Shown: positions 33,810 through 44,905 of the stretch, piece by piece | Position numbering within the stretch: position 1 is the stretch's first letter | Layout: each line of letters starts with the position of its first letter | Assembly (NCBI GenBank): GCA_002633025.1 | Contig: NMRB01000811.1 | Location: forward strand, 80,351-144,350 | From: Notospermus geniculatus | Taxonomy: Eukaryota; Nemertea; Pilidiophora; Heteronemertea; Lineidae | Length of the DNA: 64,000 nt | Direction: 5' to 3' | Translations under genes and position numbers: made by a program | Notes under the pieces: generated by a model | Seen by the model: only the letters and a program-made list of their open reading frames with translations | The model's database searches: none | Told to the model about the DNA's origin: nothing

Positions 33810-34234
33810 TGCAAAATTTTCCTTATCTAGATTGAGGGAACGGGCCCAGTTGTTTAAGGCTACGGTCCTACCGGCGATAAGCACCATTTGATATATGCGA
33901 AACCCACGTGTCATGACGCGTATAAATCTTCACACCATACAATTTGATATCCGGAAGCTGCCAACTACCGGGAAATCAAGTCACATCAACGACCACATAA
34001 CTCATTTCGGTAAAGGTGTACCTCTGTGTCGGAAATCGCCATGCGAGTTGTCACAACAATGCTGGCCGTCAGCAAAGCCAGCCCTTAATCACGTCGTTTT
34101 CCTTTCATCAATAGGAAAAACAGGCATGTTCTTCTCCAAGGAATGGCAACGGGAAGGCAAGTCCTTTCTTAGTTGATCCGGGATGAAGCGAAGTAGAGTC
34201 TGCACATTGTGCCTTTCTCATGAATTGTTTACAA

Positions 34235-34505
34235 CAGGGCCGGATCCAGGGTTTAGAATTAGGGGGGGGGGCACAACCATAAACCCTCAGTTGGCGTGCA
34301 CTGCAGGTGCACACACACGAAGGGGGGCCGGGGGGCCTCCCCCGGGAAAATTTGAAAAATCAAAGCTCTGAGATGCGATTTCCCAGCATCTTAGACATGA
34401 AATACTAGAAAATCTAGACGACTCTTCCAAAAAATGCAGTAAAAAATCATTGCCCCTCAGAAAATAGGGGGGGGGGGCACGTGCCCCCCTCTAAATCCGG
34501 GCCTG
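34235..34505. mobile_element. hAT-like MITE with GGATCC termini (copy 3)
   Basis: CAGGGCCGGATCCAGG and AAATCCGGGCCTG are flanked by TACAA (34230-34234 and 34506-34510). Confidence 0.85.
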
Positions 34506-34590
34506 TACAAGGCCGTTTTACTATTATTAGGTAAACGGCCCCTTAGCAAATTTGTGGCAGAAATAGAGCCTTCCCACAACGACTCATACA

Positions 34591-34942
34591 TATTCAGGTC
34601 TTGTCTGAGCCACTAGTCTCGCGCAGCCAGACCCTAGGGCATGTGTGCACACAGCTTTAGCTGGCCAAGCAAGCCAGGGGCACAAAAGTGAGCGGATGCA
34701 TTTTGTAGTGTTATATCATGCTTGGAAAATGACTGGCCACAACATCATGCGGCAGAACTAGTAGCCACCATCTTTGTTGGAAAGGTCTATAACTGCGGTT
34801 AGAGTTTGCTTTTTATCAGGGCAGCCGCAAAATGTCAGCTTAGCAGCTGATGAACTCAGTCGCTTGAAAGACAGATAGGACAAATTATTGTCCAAAAGAA
34901 GCTGTCAGGCATCATTCAGCGCATGATAAGAAGTACCCTAAA
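34591..34942 (+). repeat. ~350-bp direct repeat, copy 1
   Basis: From TATTCAGGTCTTGTCTGAGC to AAGAAGTACCCTAA, nearly identical to 35289-35632 and separated from it by ~345 bp. The ends are not TG...CA and no LTR features are seen, so a tandem duplication with an inserted spacer is more likely than LTRs. The part around AGAACTAGTAG-CCACCATCTTTGTT also occurs near 50740 and 58115. Confidence 0.8.
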
Positions 34943-35288
34943 GCCCTTTTTACACGGTGCTGGTTCGAGGAAACCTACCTCCACCCTCCTCGGGCGGGTT
35001 CGGTTCAGGATGGATTGATCGCTTTTACACGGTAATCATCACCACAAAATGATTACGGTCAGTGAGGTAAAAGTGATTGACACTATTGACTGATGATCGA
35101 TTGTGAACACTCAGCAAACTTTCTTCCAATGAGGTCACTAGTCCAACCCCTCATCAATACTGCAATTTACCGCAGACCCCTCGTGACATGAATCCACCAA
35201 TTACGAACCATAGTCACCTTTTCATGGTATCCGCCCCCATTCATGGCGATTTCATACACTGTGCGCGGTATTGGGGGAACAATCCAGT

Positions 35289-35632
35289 ATTCAGGTCTTG
35301 TCTGAGCCACTAGTCTCGCGCAGCCAGACCCTAGGGCATGTGTGCACACAGCTTTAGCTGGTCAAGCAAGCCAGGGGCACAAAAGTGAGCGGATGCATTT
35401 TGTAGTGTTATATCATGCTTGGAAAATGACTGGCCATAACATCATGCGGGAGAACTAGTAGCCACCATCTTTGTTCGGAAGGTCTACTGCGGGTAGAGTT
35501 AGCTTATCAGGCCAGCCGCAAAATATCAGCTTAGCAGCTGATGAACTCAGTCGCTTGAAAGACAGATAGGACAAATTATTGTCCAAAAGAAGCTGTCAGG
35601 CATCATTCAGCGCATAATAAGAAGTACCCTAA
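35289..35632 (+). repeat. ~350-bp direct repeat, copy 2
   Basis: See 34591-34942. It differs by a few substitutions and short deletions. Confidence 0.8.
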
Positions 35633-35778
35633 GAGTTCGCCCTAAACGTTGCTTACCACAAGCTCAGAGGTCAATGTACCAATCACGAAGCAATAAAAGA
35701 AATCCACAACGGCCGACGGGTGAGGCTGTGGTGGGTGAGATTGTCAAAATGTGCTAGTTAGGATTTTTAATAAACAGC

Positions 35779-36391
35779 TTTCTCCGTCAGGGCCAAAGCC
35801 ATAGCCCTGGTAAGTACGGAAGAGGCCACCTCAAGCTACTCATGTTCCTCACTTGGATGGGGTCTTTTACTTGCCCTTGCAAAGGCACAAGGTACAAGGG
35901 ACCACGGCTTACTGTCGCTGAAAGGGTAAATGTCGTCCTGGGTATATACAAAGATTACCCAGGATCTCAATCTTCACTAAAACAATACCCTGGGTGCAGT
36001 TTCGGTACCCGAACATCACCCAGCATCAGCTATCAGTGCCTAGGAACGAGTCCTATTTAGAAATCCCGTGAAATCTCGCGGTCTCGCGCCGCGGTACTTG
36101 TTAAGTGTAGCTGTCCTTGACATTTTTCAGGCTGTCACGTGACCACGGGCGCGACAACCTTGAATCCAGGTGTCATCACGATGCTGGGTGATGTTCGGCT
36201 ACCGAAACAACACCCAAGGTATTGTTTTAGTGAAGATTTAGATCCTGGGTAATCTTTGTATATACCCAGGACGACATTTACCCTTTCAGCCTTACTGTCC
36301 CATGCGACGGATTGAAGAACCAGCGGATTAATCCCTTGCGGCCCGGGAACTGCGCTTGCTACACGGACGTGTTACAACCACTGTAGGCTAT
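35779..36391 (-). mobile_element. tRNA-derived SINE family 1, split by a MULE-like MITE
   Basis: The minus strand carries the same body as 15570-15798 and extends into the tRNA-like head (GATAGCC...ACACGTCCGTGTAG-like). The element at 35917-36290 splits it. Together with 41047-41466 it shows the full family layout. Confidence 0.75.
35917..36290. mobile_element. MULE-like MITE with ~111-bp TIRs and 9-bp target duplication
   Basis: The ends begin GCTGAAAGGGTAAATGTCGT and match over about 111 bp with few mismatches. The 9-bp direct repeat CTTACTGTC flanks it (35908-35916 and 36291-36299). The SINE copy at 15570-15798 shows the unoccupied target at 15718-15726. Little more than the TIRs remains. 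Confidence 0.93.
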
Positions 36392-37372
36392 CAAGGCTTC
36401 TAAAAGTTAGTATACATGTAGTTCGAAGTGAACGAATGAGTCAAATCAAATTTGAAGAAATGGAAACTTGATTTTTGAATTGAAGTGCATTTCAATTCTA
36501 GTGTTGTTGGCAAGTCAGATACAGTAAAAACATGGTGATGGTTATTTTTATTTAGAAAAACAGCATCCGCTTCGGTCCATATCAAAAGTACTTTTCCTGT
36601 TCAAGCGTTCATGTTTTTGCCGAGGTACCTGTTGAGAGCCTCCTTTCAAATTCCTTCAAAAAATTTTCAGGCTCATTTTAAAAAGAGATCAACCACTGGT
36701 GATGACCTTTATCTGAGAGTTAAGTGATGTTGTTCGGTAAAAACCAGCCTCTTACTACATTTCTTGCGCTCGTAACAACCCTAAGATCTCTATGATGTCG
36801 GCAAAGCAGCGACCAAATCCCCACTGACGAGATAAAATCTCCTTTGAGATGCTGAGGAATTGCGCAATCTCTGTTACATTTCTTAGTAAGTGGTCATTTT
36901 TCATCACCGCTACTGTGACTTTTATTCACGTTTCGTAAATCTCAGCCGAAGCTAAAGAGAACACCAACCGATCCATGTAAATGCACAAACTGGGGTAATC
37001 GTCACCACCGACCGTGACTTATATCACCAAACTCGTCTCCAGTGGGTTTACGTTCCTACAACACCACTGGAAAGGGCTGACGACTTCAGGAATACTGCGC
37101 ATGCGCGATATACTAATTTTGAGGCGAATCACACCGAGACTGGCACTCGCGGCATGATGTTCCCAACTAACTGTTCGTTTGAAATTGCTCTAGGCCTAAT
37201 ACTCGAACAACTTCGTGTTTTGGGGGTATTATATGGCTTTTTAGGCAAATATGATATTTTTCAGTCATCGAAGAACAAATATTGTGTGAAACAAACATTT
37301 TGGCACGCTACCAGTGGTTGGCCAGAAATTCTGGCCAAGCCCTTGCCAGCGATATCCTCGGATGAGGTAGAT
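36392..37372. other. No recognisable feature
   Basis: AT-rich, with several short frames and no domain, repeat or splice pair I can support. A solo MITE end (TCTGGGTACGAGATTG, about 37371-37386) closes the stretch. Confidence 0.5.
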
Positions 37373-37408
37373 CTGGGTACGAGATTGTTATATCACCAGC
37401 AGCACAAC

Positions 37409-37827
37409 CAATCTCGTACCCAGAGATTAGCTACGCTCGGCCGTGGTTGTTGGTCGCCACACTAATCTCTGGAGACGGCTAAGCCCTAGCGGTGGTTTCG
37501 GGAACGAAAATGCACGCAATGTGCGTTACACCACCATGCACACGGCGCATCCCGCTTCACTCCAAGTTTATACAGTGCGCCAAGTATTGCTGTGGATTTT
37601 CCTCAATAAGTACAACAGATCCCTCGAAAAAAACATTCTAAGGACATTTTTGTGTGTAACATTTTATACTCAAGTCATTTCAGTGCATTTGTGGTTAAAA
37701 TTCGGTCTAAAATTGCACGATACCAAAAATCACACCTAAGGCGTGAAAATGGCTAGCCGTCTCCAGAGATTAGTGGAGCGACCTACAACCTCGGCCCGAG
37801 CGTAACTAATCTCTGGGTACGAGATTG
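37409..37827. mobile_element. MULE-like MITE with ~70-bp TIRs and 9-bp target duplication
   Basis: The ends CAATCTCGTACCCAGAGATT and AATCTCTGGGTACGAGATTG continue as TIRs to about 70 bp (with GGAGACGGCTA at the inner edge). CAGCACAAC flanks both sides (37400-37408 and 37828-37836). An isolated end of the same family lies 23 bp upstream. Confidence 0.92.
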
Positions 37828-38609
37828 CAGCACAACAAGTCCAATTGAACTGAATAGGAAGATAAGTATTCGTCAAGCGTTATTGCGATTAGAAAACAAG
37901 TCACGTTGGAATGAGTGTCACGAATGAAACCATTAGCCTATCTACCCAAGACGAAATCTGACGCTGTAACAATGTTCTGACACAATATGCAGCGTGAGTG
38001 GCATTCTAACGAGCGTCTATATTTGACCTCTGGCTGGGGTGATGGCCGGTGAATCTTTCTTGTACTGAAAATCCTACAGAGACGGGGACGGGGGGGGGGC
38101 TTCATATAAATGTACCTGCACGTAGTAGGTGTACATGCACATGTACATGTCCTTCTTAACAATGATCAAAATAATCCGTATGTAAATCATTGGAAGTTTC
38201 TTCATGTATTCGCTAAGGGGTAAAAAATATAATGGCACCCACTTAAGGACCACCCCCATGTCATTCTCAACATTCCCTGTGAAAATGGTGCCATTTCGAT
38301 CAGAAACCACGGTCGAACTTAAAGTGCCACCGTCAGTTATAGATTTTCAGTGAATTTGATATCCAGATTTTTATTCCGAGTGGTGTAGAGAAATTATATC
38401 TCGCAGTATATTTTCAAAATCTTCTGGGGAGGGTCTGCAGAACCCAGTATGGGCTACGCCCCATCTTCCCAAGATTTTTACCGAATCCTCTGATAATCGC
38501 TCCAGAAACTATGAAATTCAACAATATAATATTTTTCGTCTTTCAGATATTTTTTTCCACACAATACATGTAGTGACTCGTACTGTGTCTGAGGTCCCTT
38601 TTAGAACTA

Positions 38610-38876
38610 CACTCTTAGCCAAAAAGGTTCTTTAGGGGTTCTTTGTGCCACACCAGAGGAACCCCAAGGTTCTATATAGAACCTTCTGTAAAGAACCCGA
38701 AAGGGTTCCATATAGAACCTTTCTGTCGCCAAAGAACCCATAAAGGTTCCAGTTAGAACCCTTTTCTGAGGGAAAGGTTCTGTCTGGAACCTCTAAAGGT
38801 CCTTAAACAACCCGAGGGTTCTTAAATCAGAGGGTTCTCCTGGTGTGGCACCAAAGAACCTTTTCGGCTAAGAGTG
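38610..38876. mobile_element. AGAACC-repeat MITE (mariner-type, TA target)
   Basis: The ends CACTCTTAGCCAAAAAGGTTC and GAACCTTTTCGGCTAAGAGTG lie between TA dinucleotides. The interior is built from GGTTCT/AGAACC words in both directions. A truncated relative is at 53579-53759. This layout is widespread in animal genomes. 38877-39456 holds no supported feature. Confidence 0.88.
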
Positions 38877-39456
38877 TAGCCCTCTGAATTCAAAATTCTG
38901 TTTTGTCCAACTTCATGTTGTGTACATGTGTTTGTTTAGTTTTTCTCTTAGCGCATGACGACAGTAACTAAAGTACCCGTCTGAGAACCCTACTGTTAAA
39001 ATTTATGATTATACAGTTTCAGATATTCTTCGCCAAAACACGGCTGAATAACTGTGCTGTATAAATCTTTTGAATGCCTCTGCAAAACGTGACAATCATA
39101 CAGCGCCGCCGAAACGTCACTGAACCATGATATAACAACATCACAAAAAGCAAAGCAGCGATGTGACCTAATTGACAATGATTCTGTGTGTCGGACGTGC
39201 GGGCCCGAAAGTCTAGCATTTTTTTGGCCTTGGCATGTAAAAATAAATATATGCTAACAAAAATAACATAACATAACATAAAACTGTTTGGGTTGTAGTT
39301 AGGAGAATTGTTTATCGGGTACTAACTTCGTTACATCTTCTCCCTGATGTTGTAACAAAACTTTTGTTACATCAGGGTCACTTGTGTTTTTTGGACTACT
39401 CGCAGGGTACTGATGGACGCGTCGTTTAACATAGGCCATTGGACCATCTTTTTTGA

Positions 39457-39560
39457 AGATGGGGATTTGGCCTTGTGGTTAAGGCGTGCGTGCTGCCCCT
39501 TAGTGCAGGCGACTGATGCCGAATGCGAGGGTCTGTGGGTTCGAATCTGGTAGGAAGCGA
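39457..39560 (+). mobile_element. tRNA-derived SINE head, family 4
   Basis: TTGGCCTTGTGGTTAAGGCG (A-box-like) and GGGTTCGAATCTGG (B-box-like) are spaced as in a tRNA. The flanking stems do not pair. The copy at 55545-55683 has clear target duplications. Confidence 0.65.
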
Positions 39561-39747
39561 TGTCTTTCATCTTAGAAACCCGTTTCTGTTTCATGTTCTA
39601 ACTAAAAGCAGTGTTGGAAATTCATTACAATGTTGGCAAAAATATGTTGGAAAATCATTCGTTGTAAAAATTGTGTTGGAAATTTATTCCAAACTAGGGG
39701 AGCCCCCGATAAGGGCCGGTGCCTGATCATTACCCTCTTCGTTTCAG

Positions 39748-39871
39748 GAAAATTCTTGCGCTGAAGCCATCATCGGACCATGCCGGACGGATGCCGATTG
39801 TGAATTCGATGTTTGTCAGGGTTTCTCGTTCGCCTGTGTCCAGTCAAGCTGTGTCTTCATGGGTATGGCAG
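39748..39871 (+). CDS. Internal exon encoding a six-cysteine module
   Basis: A good acceptor (TACCCTCTTCGTTTCAG, ends 39747) and donor (G|GTAAGC at 39872) bound 124 nt. The phase-0 frame reads ENSCAEAIIGPCRTDADC, then EFDVC, FACVQSSC and a short tail, so cysteine spacing is C-x7-C-x5-C-x4-C-x6-C-x4-C. It ends in phase 1. Such small disulfide modules are typical of secreted proteins, and TDADC is EB-, WAP- or dickkopf-like in flavour, but I cannot assign a family. A second frame is also open, so the reading rests on the cysteine pattern. It could be downstream coding sequence for the phase-0 donors at 24899 or 25733. Confidence 0.5.
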
Positions 39872-39898
39872 GTAAGCATATTCTAGTCGAGAGTAAAG

Positions 39899-40461
39899 GT
39901 ACTGTCACACTGAGCTAGTGGTGAAAACGTCCTCCCCCGTCCTAAAAAATTGCAAAACGGGCTAGAACAAATAATGGGCCATATGAATAAAAACTAGCAA
40001 ATGCTTTTACTTCTAATTTGTACAGCATTGCCTACTGCATTTCTATTGCAAAATTCAAGCCAAAGCATTTACTAGCCTTTATTCATATGGCCCAATGCCT
40101 CGAAGTTCTGGAGCACCCTTCCCGTCCGTGCCCGTCCATGAAGTTCGTAAAAAGGTTTCTAGTATTGCCACTCCCTCCACTCCGTTCGCACACATTTTGA
40201 GCCCGTTCGGCAACATTTTTAAGAACGTACGAAGAACTAGTTCTCAAAACGTCCTTCCCCGTCCTAAAAAAAATCGTAAAACGGGCTAGAACGTGTAACC
40301 CTTGGCCAAATAATGCATCGGTGTTGTGGAGCACCCTTCCCGTCCATGAAGTTCGTAAAAAGACTGTAAAAAGTTGCCACTACGTCCACTCCGTTCGCAC
40401 ACAGTTTGAGCCCGTTCGGCAAAATTTTCAAGGACGTACTGAGAACTGGCTCAGTGTGATT
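39899..40461. mobile_element. MITE with CACACTGAGC ends, carrying a nested hairpin
   Basis: The left end GTACTGTCACACTGAGCTAG faces CTGGCTCAGTGTGA at the right. Two inner halves repeat CGTCC-CCCGTCC, ACGGGCTAGAAC and CCGTCCATGAAGTTCGTAAA. It is split by the element at 39973-40094. 40462-41046 holds no supported feature. Confidence 0.7.
39973..40094. mobile_element. Nested hairpin MITE (TGGGCCATATGAATAAA ends)
   Basis: TGGGCCATATGAATAAA and its complement TTTATTCATATGGCCCA bound ~120 bp, with inner arms AACTAGCAAATGCTTT and AAAGCATTTACTAG. Possibly a relative of the GGGCCGAATTTATAA family. Confidence 0.8.
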
Positions 40462-41046
40462 GGGGCATTACGACGGCTACGTCGAACTCTTTTAGTACCC
40501 GAACATTGTTTTGCCAAAGTCGCACTCCTGTAATCAGCTGGCCGCAAGTGGGCAAACACAGGGACTGTGCAAGGCAATCCTGTGTTGACGAAACTGCTTT
40601 TGTGACAGCGGATATCGAGTTAATAATCAAGATATCAGTCACAGAATCGCCGTGATCAGCCGATCTCCACAGATTGACCCGGCACCTGCGTAAGCACTGG
40701 CCGTGTGTGCAATGTTTGTTCCGAGGGTAAATCTTCATTTGCACCGTCGTAGTGACGGCTGAGACAAGATTAGTCGTTTTCGGCGCAATGGCGTAGCCGA
40801 TCGAGGGTAACAGCTTAAGACTAAGAGAAGACAGATCAATACTGACTAGGCGTATGAATGAGTGGAGAATGGGAAGGTGATAGAAAGACAAGGAGTATCT
40901 ACGGCTCCGTGATCCATCTCAAAGGCGCCCATTTTCTCTCGCAAAGTCGGTTCTCTTTTGGGCAACTCAGCCGTAGAAATGACTAGAGGCAGTTGTTTGT
41001 GTCAATGGTCAAGACAATCGACCACCACACGTAAACGTCTCCTCCA

Positions 41047-41466
41047 GTAGCCGTGATAGCCTTGTGGTGAATACGTCCGCTTAGCAAGCGGCAGGTCCCG
41101 ACTTTCCGGGCCATGGGATTAATCATCCCTGGCTCTTTAGTCCATCGTATGTTACGGATTGAAGTAACCCGTGCTGGAGTGTTGAGGCAAAACCTACATG
41201 TAGCAAGTCAAATTATTTTTTAGTTTTGAGAAATATGCTTTAGACGATGAAACCAAACCTAGTGAGTCCAAAAATGGTATCAACTCAAATTTGACCAAAA
41301 TGCAGGACTTGCTAGGTTTTGCCTTTAAAGCGTGGTACCTTGTACCTTATGTGTTTGCAAGGGCAAGTAAAAACCCCATCCACGTGAGGAACATGTCTGA
41401 GTAGCTTGAGTGGTCTCTTCCGTACTTTTACCAAGGCCAATATGGCTTCGGCCCCGACGGAAAAAT
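41047..41466 (+). mobile_element. tRNA-derived SINE family 1, split by a MITE
   Basis: The head TAGCCTTGTGGTGAATACG and GCGGCAGGTCCCGA is tRNA-like with an eroded B box. The body TTTGCAAGGGCAAGTAAAAA and the tail GGCCCCGACGGAAAAAT match 15570-15798. A MITE lies at 41184-41325 within it. Confidence 0.75.
41184..41325. mobile_element. Nested MITE (AGGCAAAACCTACATGTAGC end)
   Basis: AGGCAAAACCTACATGTAGCAAGTC at the left faces GACTTGCTAGGTTTTGCCTT at the right. Internal CCTAGTGAGTCC and CCAAAAATG words relate it to the GCGTCCAATGG family at 52507. 41467-42005 holds no supported feature. Confidence 0.7.
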
Positions 41467-42005
41467 CTAATACAATACCGTAACGGCTCCTCCACTCTTG
41501 TGAAAGACATGTACCGCTTGGAAACAGCGGTTGGAATTACCCCCACAATCAAGGGAACGTATTGTTGAAAGATGTTGCCACGTCCATTCTCATGGCTAGT
41601 GACCAAACCATGTCAGGAGATGAAGATACCGGCAATCAAATGCTAATCATGCCCAATCAGCTCTCACGGCGGGCAAAACTCCCGAAACGGAAGTCGCCTA
41701 CGATTCGCGATGTGTACCTTCCGGTACCATGAGATGTGTTAGCAATGGGAATCGGTTTTACGGTCCTTTTTACTGCGCCTAATTTGCAGCTGTTGATGAT
41801 GCATTTTGTGACAGTTGATGGTTGTATCGCATGTAGTACGGTGGTTTCTGCGGCGTGGTGGTGATTAGAAAGTGATTAATATCTGACGTCACGAAGAAGC
41901 CGACGTCTCAAGACTGTTCTAAAAATCTTACGTTTCGTTCAGCCCCGATCTATACACTATACAAATAGTGGATGGTAGGGAGTCCAATATGGATTTTTGT
42001 TGGAT

Positions 42006-42061
42006 GAAGAAAAGTTATATCGGACGACGAGGCGAAGCCGAGTCCGATATAACTTTTCTTC
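42006..42061. repeat. Perfect 20-bp-arm hairpin
   Basis: GAAGAAAAGTTATATCGGAC (42006-42025) and its exact complement (42042-42061) enclose a 16-nt loop. Further TATAACTTTT copies follow. Confidence 0.9.
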
Positions 42062-42213
42062 ATATAACTTTTAACTCCGATATAACTTTTCTCTTTGCTA
42101 TATTATACAATCAAATGTAAAGTTGCCTAGCAACTATAATAGGCCTAGGCTATGCCCTGATTTGCTAAAACTAGGAGGGCTGTCCGATACGAGGTTTTAG
42201 GATCCGATACGAT

Positions 42214-42673
42214 AGCCGTGGTTACACCTATCCAAAATCCCCGTGCTTTTTGAGACACGGGGTTTTTCCGAACCAGAAAAAACACGGCGTTGACACGGCG
42301 AGCGGTTACACTACTAAAAGTGCGATTGGTAATAAGTTCCGTATCCCGGCGATAGGGGCACTGCATGTAGGCAACTCTCTGTCATCGAGTGGCTACTGGA
42401 GGCGTGAAATATCCTATACGCAGGCGCATGACTCATCGATTTGCATCGCCGTCTGTCGCCGGGTGTTTGGAACTACAAATAAGCACGGGGATTTCGCGGT
42501 TACACTACATAAAATCCCCATGTCTAAATAGCCCCGGCGTTGCCCCTTCGAGATCGCTGGGGCTAATAAGCACGGGGACTTCAGACACGGGTCTATTTAG
42601 ACTCGGCGATTTATAGGTGTAACCGCAAAATCCCCGGGGAAAGCACGGGGATTTATGTAGTGTAACCACAGCT
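42214..42673. mobile_element. MITE with CCCCGTG-rich TIRs (copy 2)
   Basis: Starts AGCCGTGGTTACACC and ends GTGTAACCACAGCT, giving a cleaner TIR than the copy at 1080-1535. Confidence 0.88.
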
Positions 42674-42862
42674 GATGTGACATCCTATGATCATATGATG
42701 CAATCTGCTGCAGTAATCTACGTGTCGCGCGCAGTCTTTATATTCAGTACGTTCACACTGTAAAAAATCGTCCTGTACCATGGGGTGCAAACCACAGGTA
42801 CAGGGAACTAACATGGGTTCAGCAAACTCACTGCAAGGAAGACGGACCTACTGTCAAAATGG

Positions 42863-43173
42863 CATTGGGCCGAATTTATAAAACATAGCAAAAGCTTACA
42901 AGCCAAAGCTCCAAGGCCAAGCTTTTGCTTGTCAAGGAGAAGCACAAGGCAAAGAATTTGCTCACAAACATCATAATCAATTGCTCAACCTAATGACCTT
43001 TTCTTGTAAAGCCAAGCAAGATTTTCTATCTGATGAAGCTAATGCTCGCAAGGCAAAGCTTCTGCTAATTCTTATAGGGAGTTGCTTGTTCTATGAATAC
43101 GAAACTTTATAAATACCACTTCAAGAAAAAGCCCAGAAAAAGCAAATGCTAGTTTTTATGAATTCGGCCCATT
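42863..43173. mobile_element. MITE with GGGCCGAATTTATAA termini, uninterrupted
   Basis: The most complete member: ATTGGGCCGAATTTATAAAA to TTTTTATGAATTCGGCCCA. It provides the empty site for the SINE at 15570-15798. 43174-43825 holds no supported feature. Confidence 0.88.
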
Positions 43174-43825
43174 CTAGGCTCTGAATTCGCATATTCCGTA
43201 AGTTCGATGAAAAAACTGTTTTTGCGGATCGTGCTTTTTTCACGAAAATATCCTCAAAATTATAGTATCGACATCAAGGTCGGATTTCATCCCAGGAGGT
43301 TGTTCTTTTCTTCCATGAGAGGCCAGCTTTTTCGCCTCATTGATCTTAGTACCATGTTTAAATGATCAATTGCCCTCAAAGCATGGAAGCAGACGATCCC
43401 TTTGGAATACTACGAACCTGCAAGTGAACAATAATAACAGAGAAAACGGATCAGAAACGGTAATAAACACAGCGAAATGGATGACGTCCCCAGTGTACTC
43501 CACCACAAAATGTGTGGTTGTTAGAATAAATTCGACTAAATCCGTACGTTTACTGCAGTTTTTATAAGGCCTTTCAGCGCCTTTGTGGAGCAGGAAGGAA
43601 GCAAAAGATTTTACTTATTTTTATTGGATATACTACCCAACAAGATACATGTATCTGTGTTTTTTTCTTCGTACAAAATCAAGGGTAGGGCCGATGTAAT
43701 GTTTTTCAGTGCGGCCATTTTTCTGTGTGATACCATTGTTTGAAACACACTGGGAAACAGACTCACTGTTTCTCTGTGTGTGACTCATCATCAGATCGCG
43801 CCTTATTCCGTCAATCCAACGCAAT

Positions 43826-44223
43826 GGGGAGGTTTTGCAAATCTGACGAAAAACGAAGTAGAAATACGAAATTCAACTTCATCTCCAGGACCTAATGTAT
43901 TTCTGGAGATGGTTGGTACCATGTCCCTGCTGCCAGTGTGTCTTTTAGCATGTCATGTAAGACCGAAAGAGTTATGGTGCATCTTGAATTATCAAATTTC
44001 CACTTCGTCTCTACGAGGTGGAAACGAAAGATAAATTTAAGTTTAAAATAAAGATAAGTTTAAAATACACCGTCACTCTATCGGTCTTACGTCATACGCT
44101 AAAAGACCCTTCAACAGGAGATATTTGTGGTACCAACCATCTCCTGAAATACATTACGTCATGGAAATAAAGTCCAATTTCCTATTTCGTACTTCGTTTT
44201 TCGTCAGATTTGCGAAACCTCCC
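43826..44223. mobile_element. MITE with CAAATCTGACGAAAAACG ends
   Basis: The left GGGAGGTTTTGCAAATCTGA and right TCAGATTTGCGAAACCTCCC are TIRs, and GGAGATGGTTGGTACC inside is matched by GGTACCAACCATCTCC. The tips resemble the GGGAGGTTTAGAAATC family, but the rest differs. 44224-44755 holds no supported feature. Confidence 0.85.
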
Positions 44224-44755
44224 TAATGTCACACTGGCACACGGGCCACACCGAAAAACGTTACACCGGAAAAGAAAACACACTGCAACGGCAGTACTCG
44301 TCTCAGTACGTGATCTGAGACAACCGTCAACGACCATCGCTTGCGAGTCGAGAGCAGATACCATTTTCCCCCGAGTTCATCAAAAATTTTCCAAATCCGT
44401 CACGTTCAACTCGGCAAATTTCTTTTTTTTATGAGGGTGTTTTCTTTCAATTTCTTTGCCAGGATAAAAAATGAAAAAAAATGTCGATTCTACTTCATCT
44501 CAGACAATTGATACACTCTTGCGGTAACCCTCAATCGAAAAAGGGCTCTTTTACGATTAATGTGGGGTTGTTATGCCTTGGTCTTTATGGATTATCGGTA
44601 AAATCGCATATGGAGGTACTTAATTTATTGGAAATGATATTGAATGGAAACATGCGTGTTATTGTATTACTCTTATAAAACTTACTGATATCGCCCAGAT
44701 GTTTGTTTACAGACTTTTGCAAAGATCATCTACCAATGCCGATCTCCTTACAATA

Positions 44756-44905
44756 GGGAGGTTTAGAAATCAAACGATAAACGTAAACGTTAACGACAAC
44801 GTTATTTTTTTACCGAAAATGCAATATAAAATCTGGTTAATGTGTAGTATGAAAAAAAACGTTGTCGTAAAGTTTACGTTGATTCGTTTGATTTCTAAAC
44901 CTCCC
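44756..44905. mobile_element. GGGAGGTTTAGAAATC MITE, intact 150 bp
   Basis: TA flanks both ends. The arms include AAACGTTAACGACAACGTTA and ACGTTGTCGTAAAGTTTACG. 44906-45850 holds short frames and GTTTTAG-type words but no gene I can support. Confidence 0.9.

Noticed and set aside
34591-35632. LTR pair of a retrotransposon
   Set aside because: No TG...CA tips, no primer-binding site or coding interior in the ~345-bp spacer.
39457-39560. Possible tRNA with a long variable arm
   Set aside because: Length and flanks do not form an acceptor stem, and a second copy has SINE-type target duplications.
40451-40891. 146-codon minus-strand frame
   Set aside because: No signal peptide, domain or splice pair; the plus strand shows scattered cysteines but no consistent exon.
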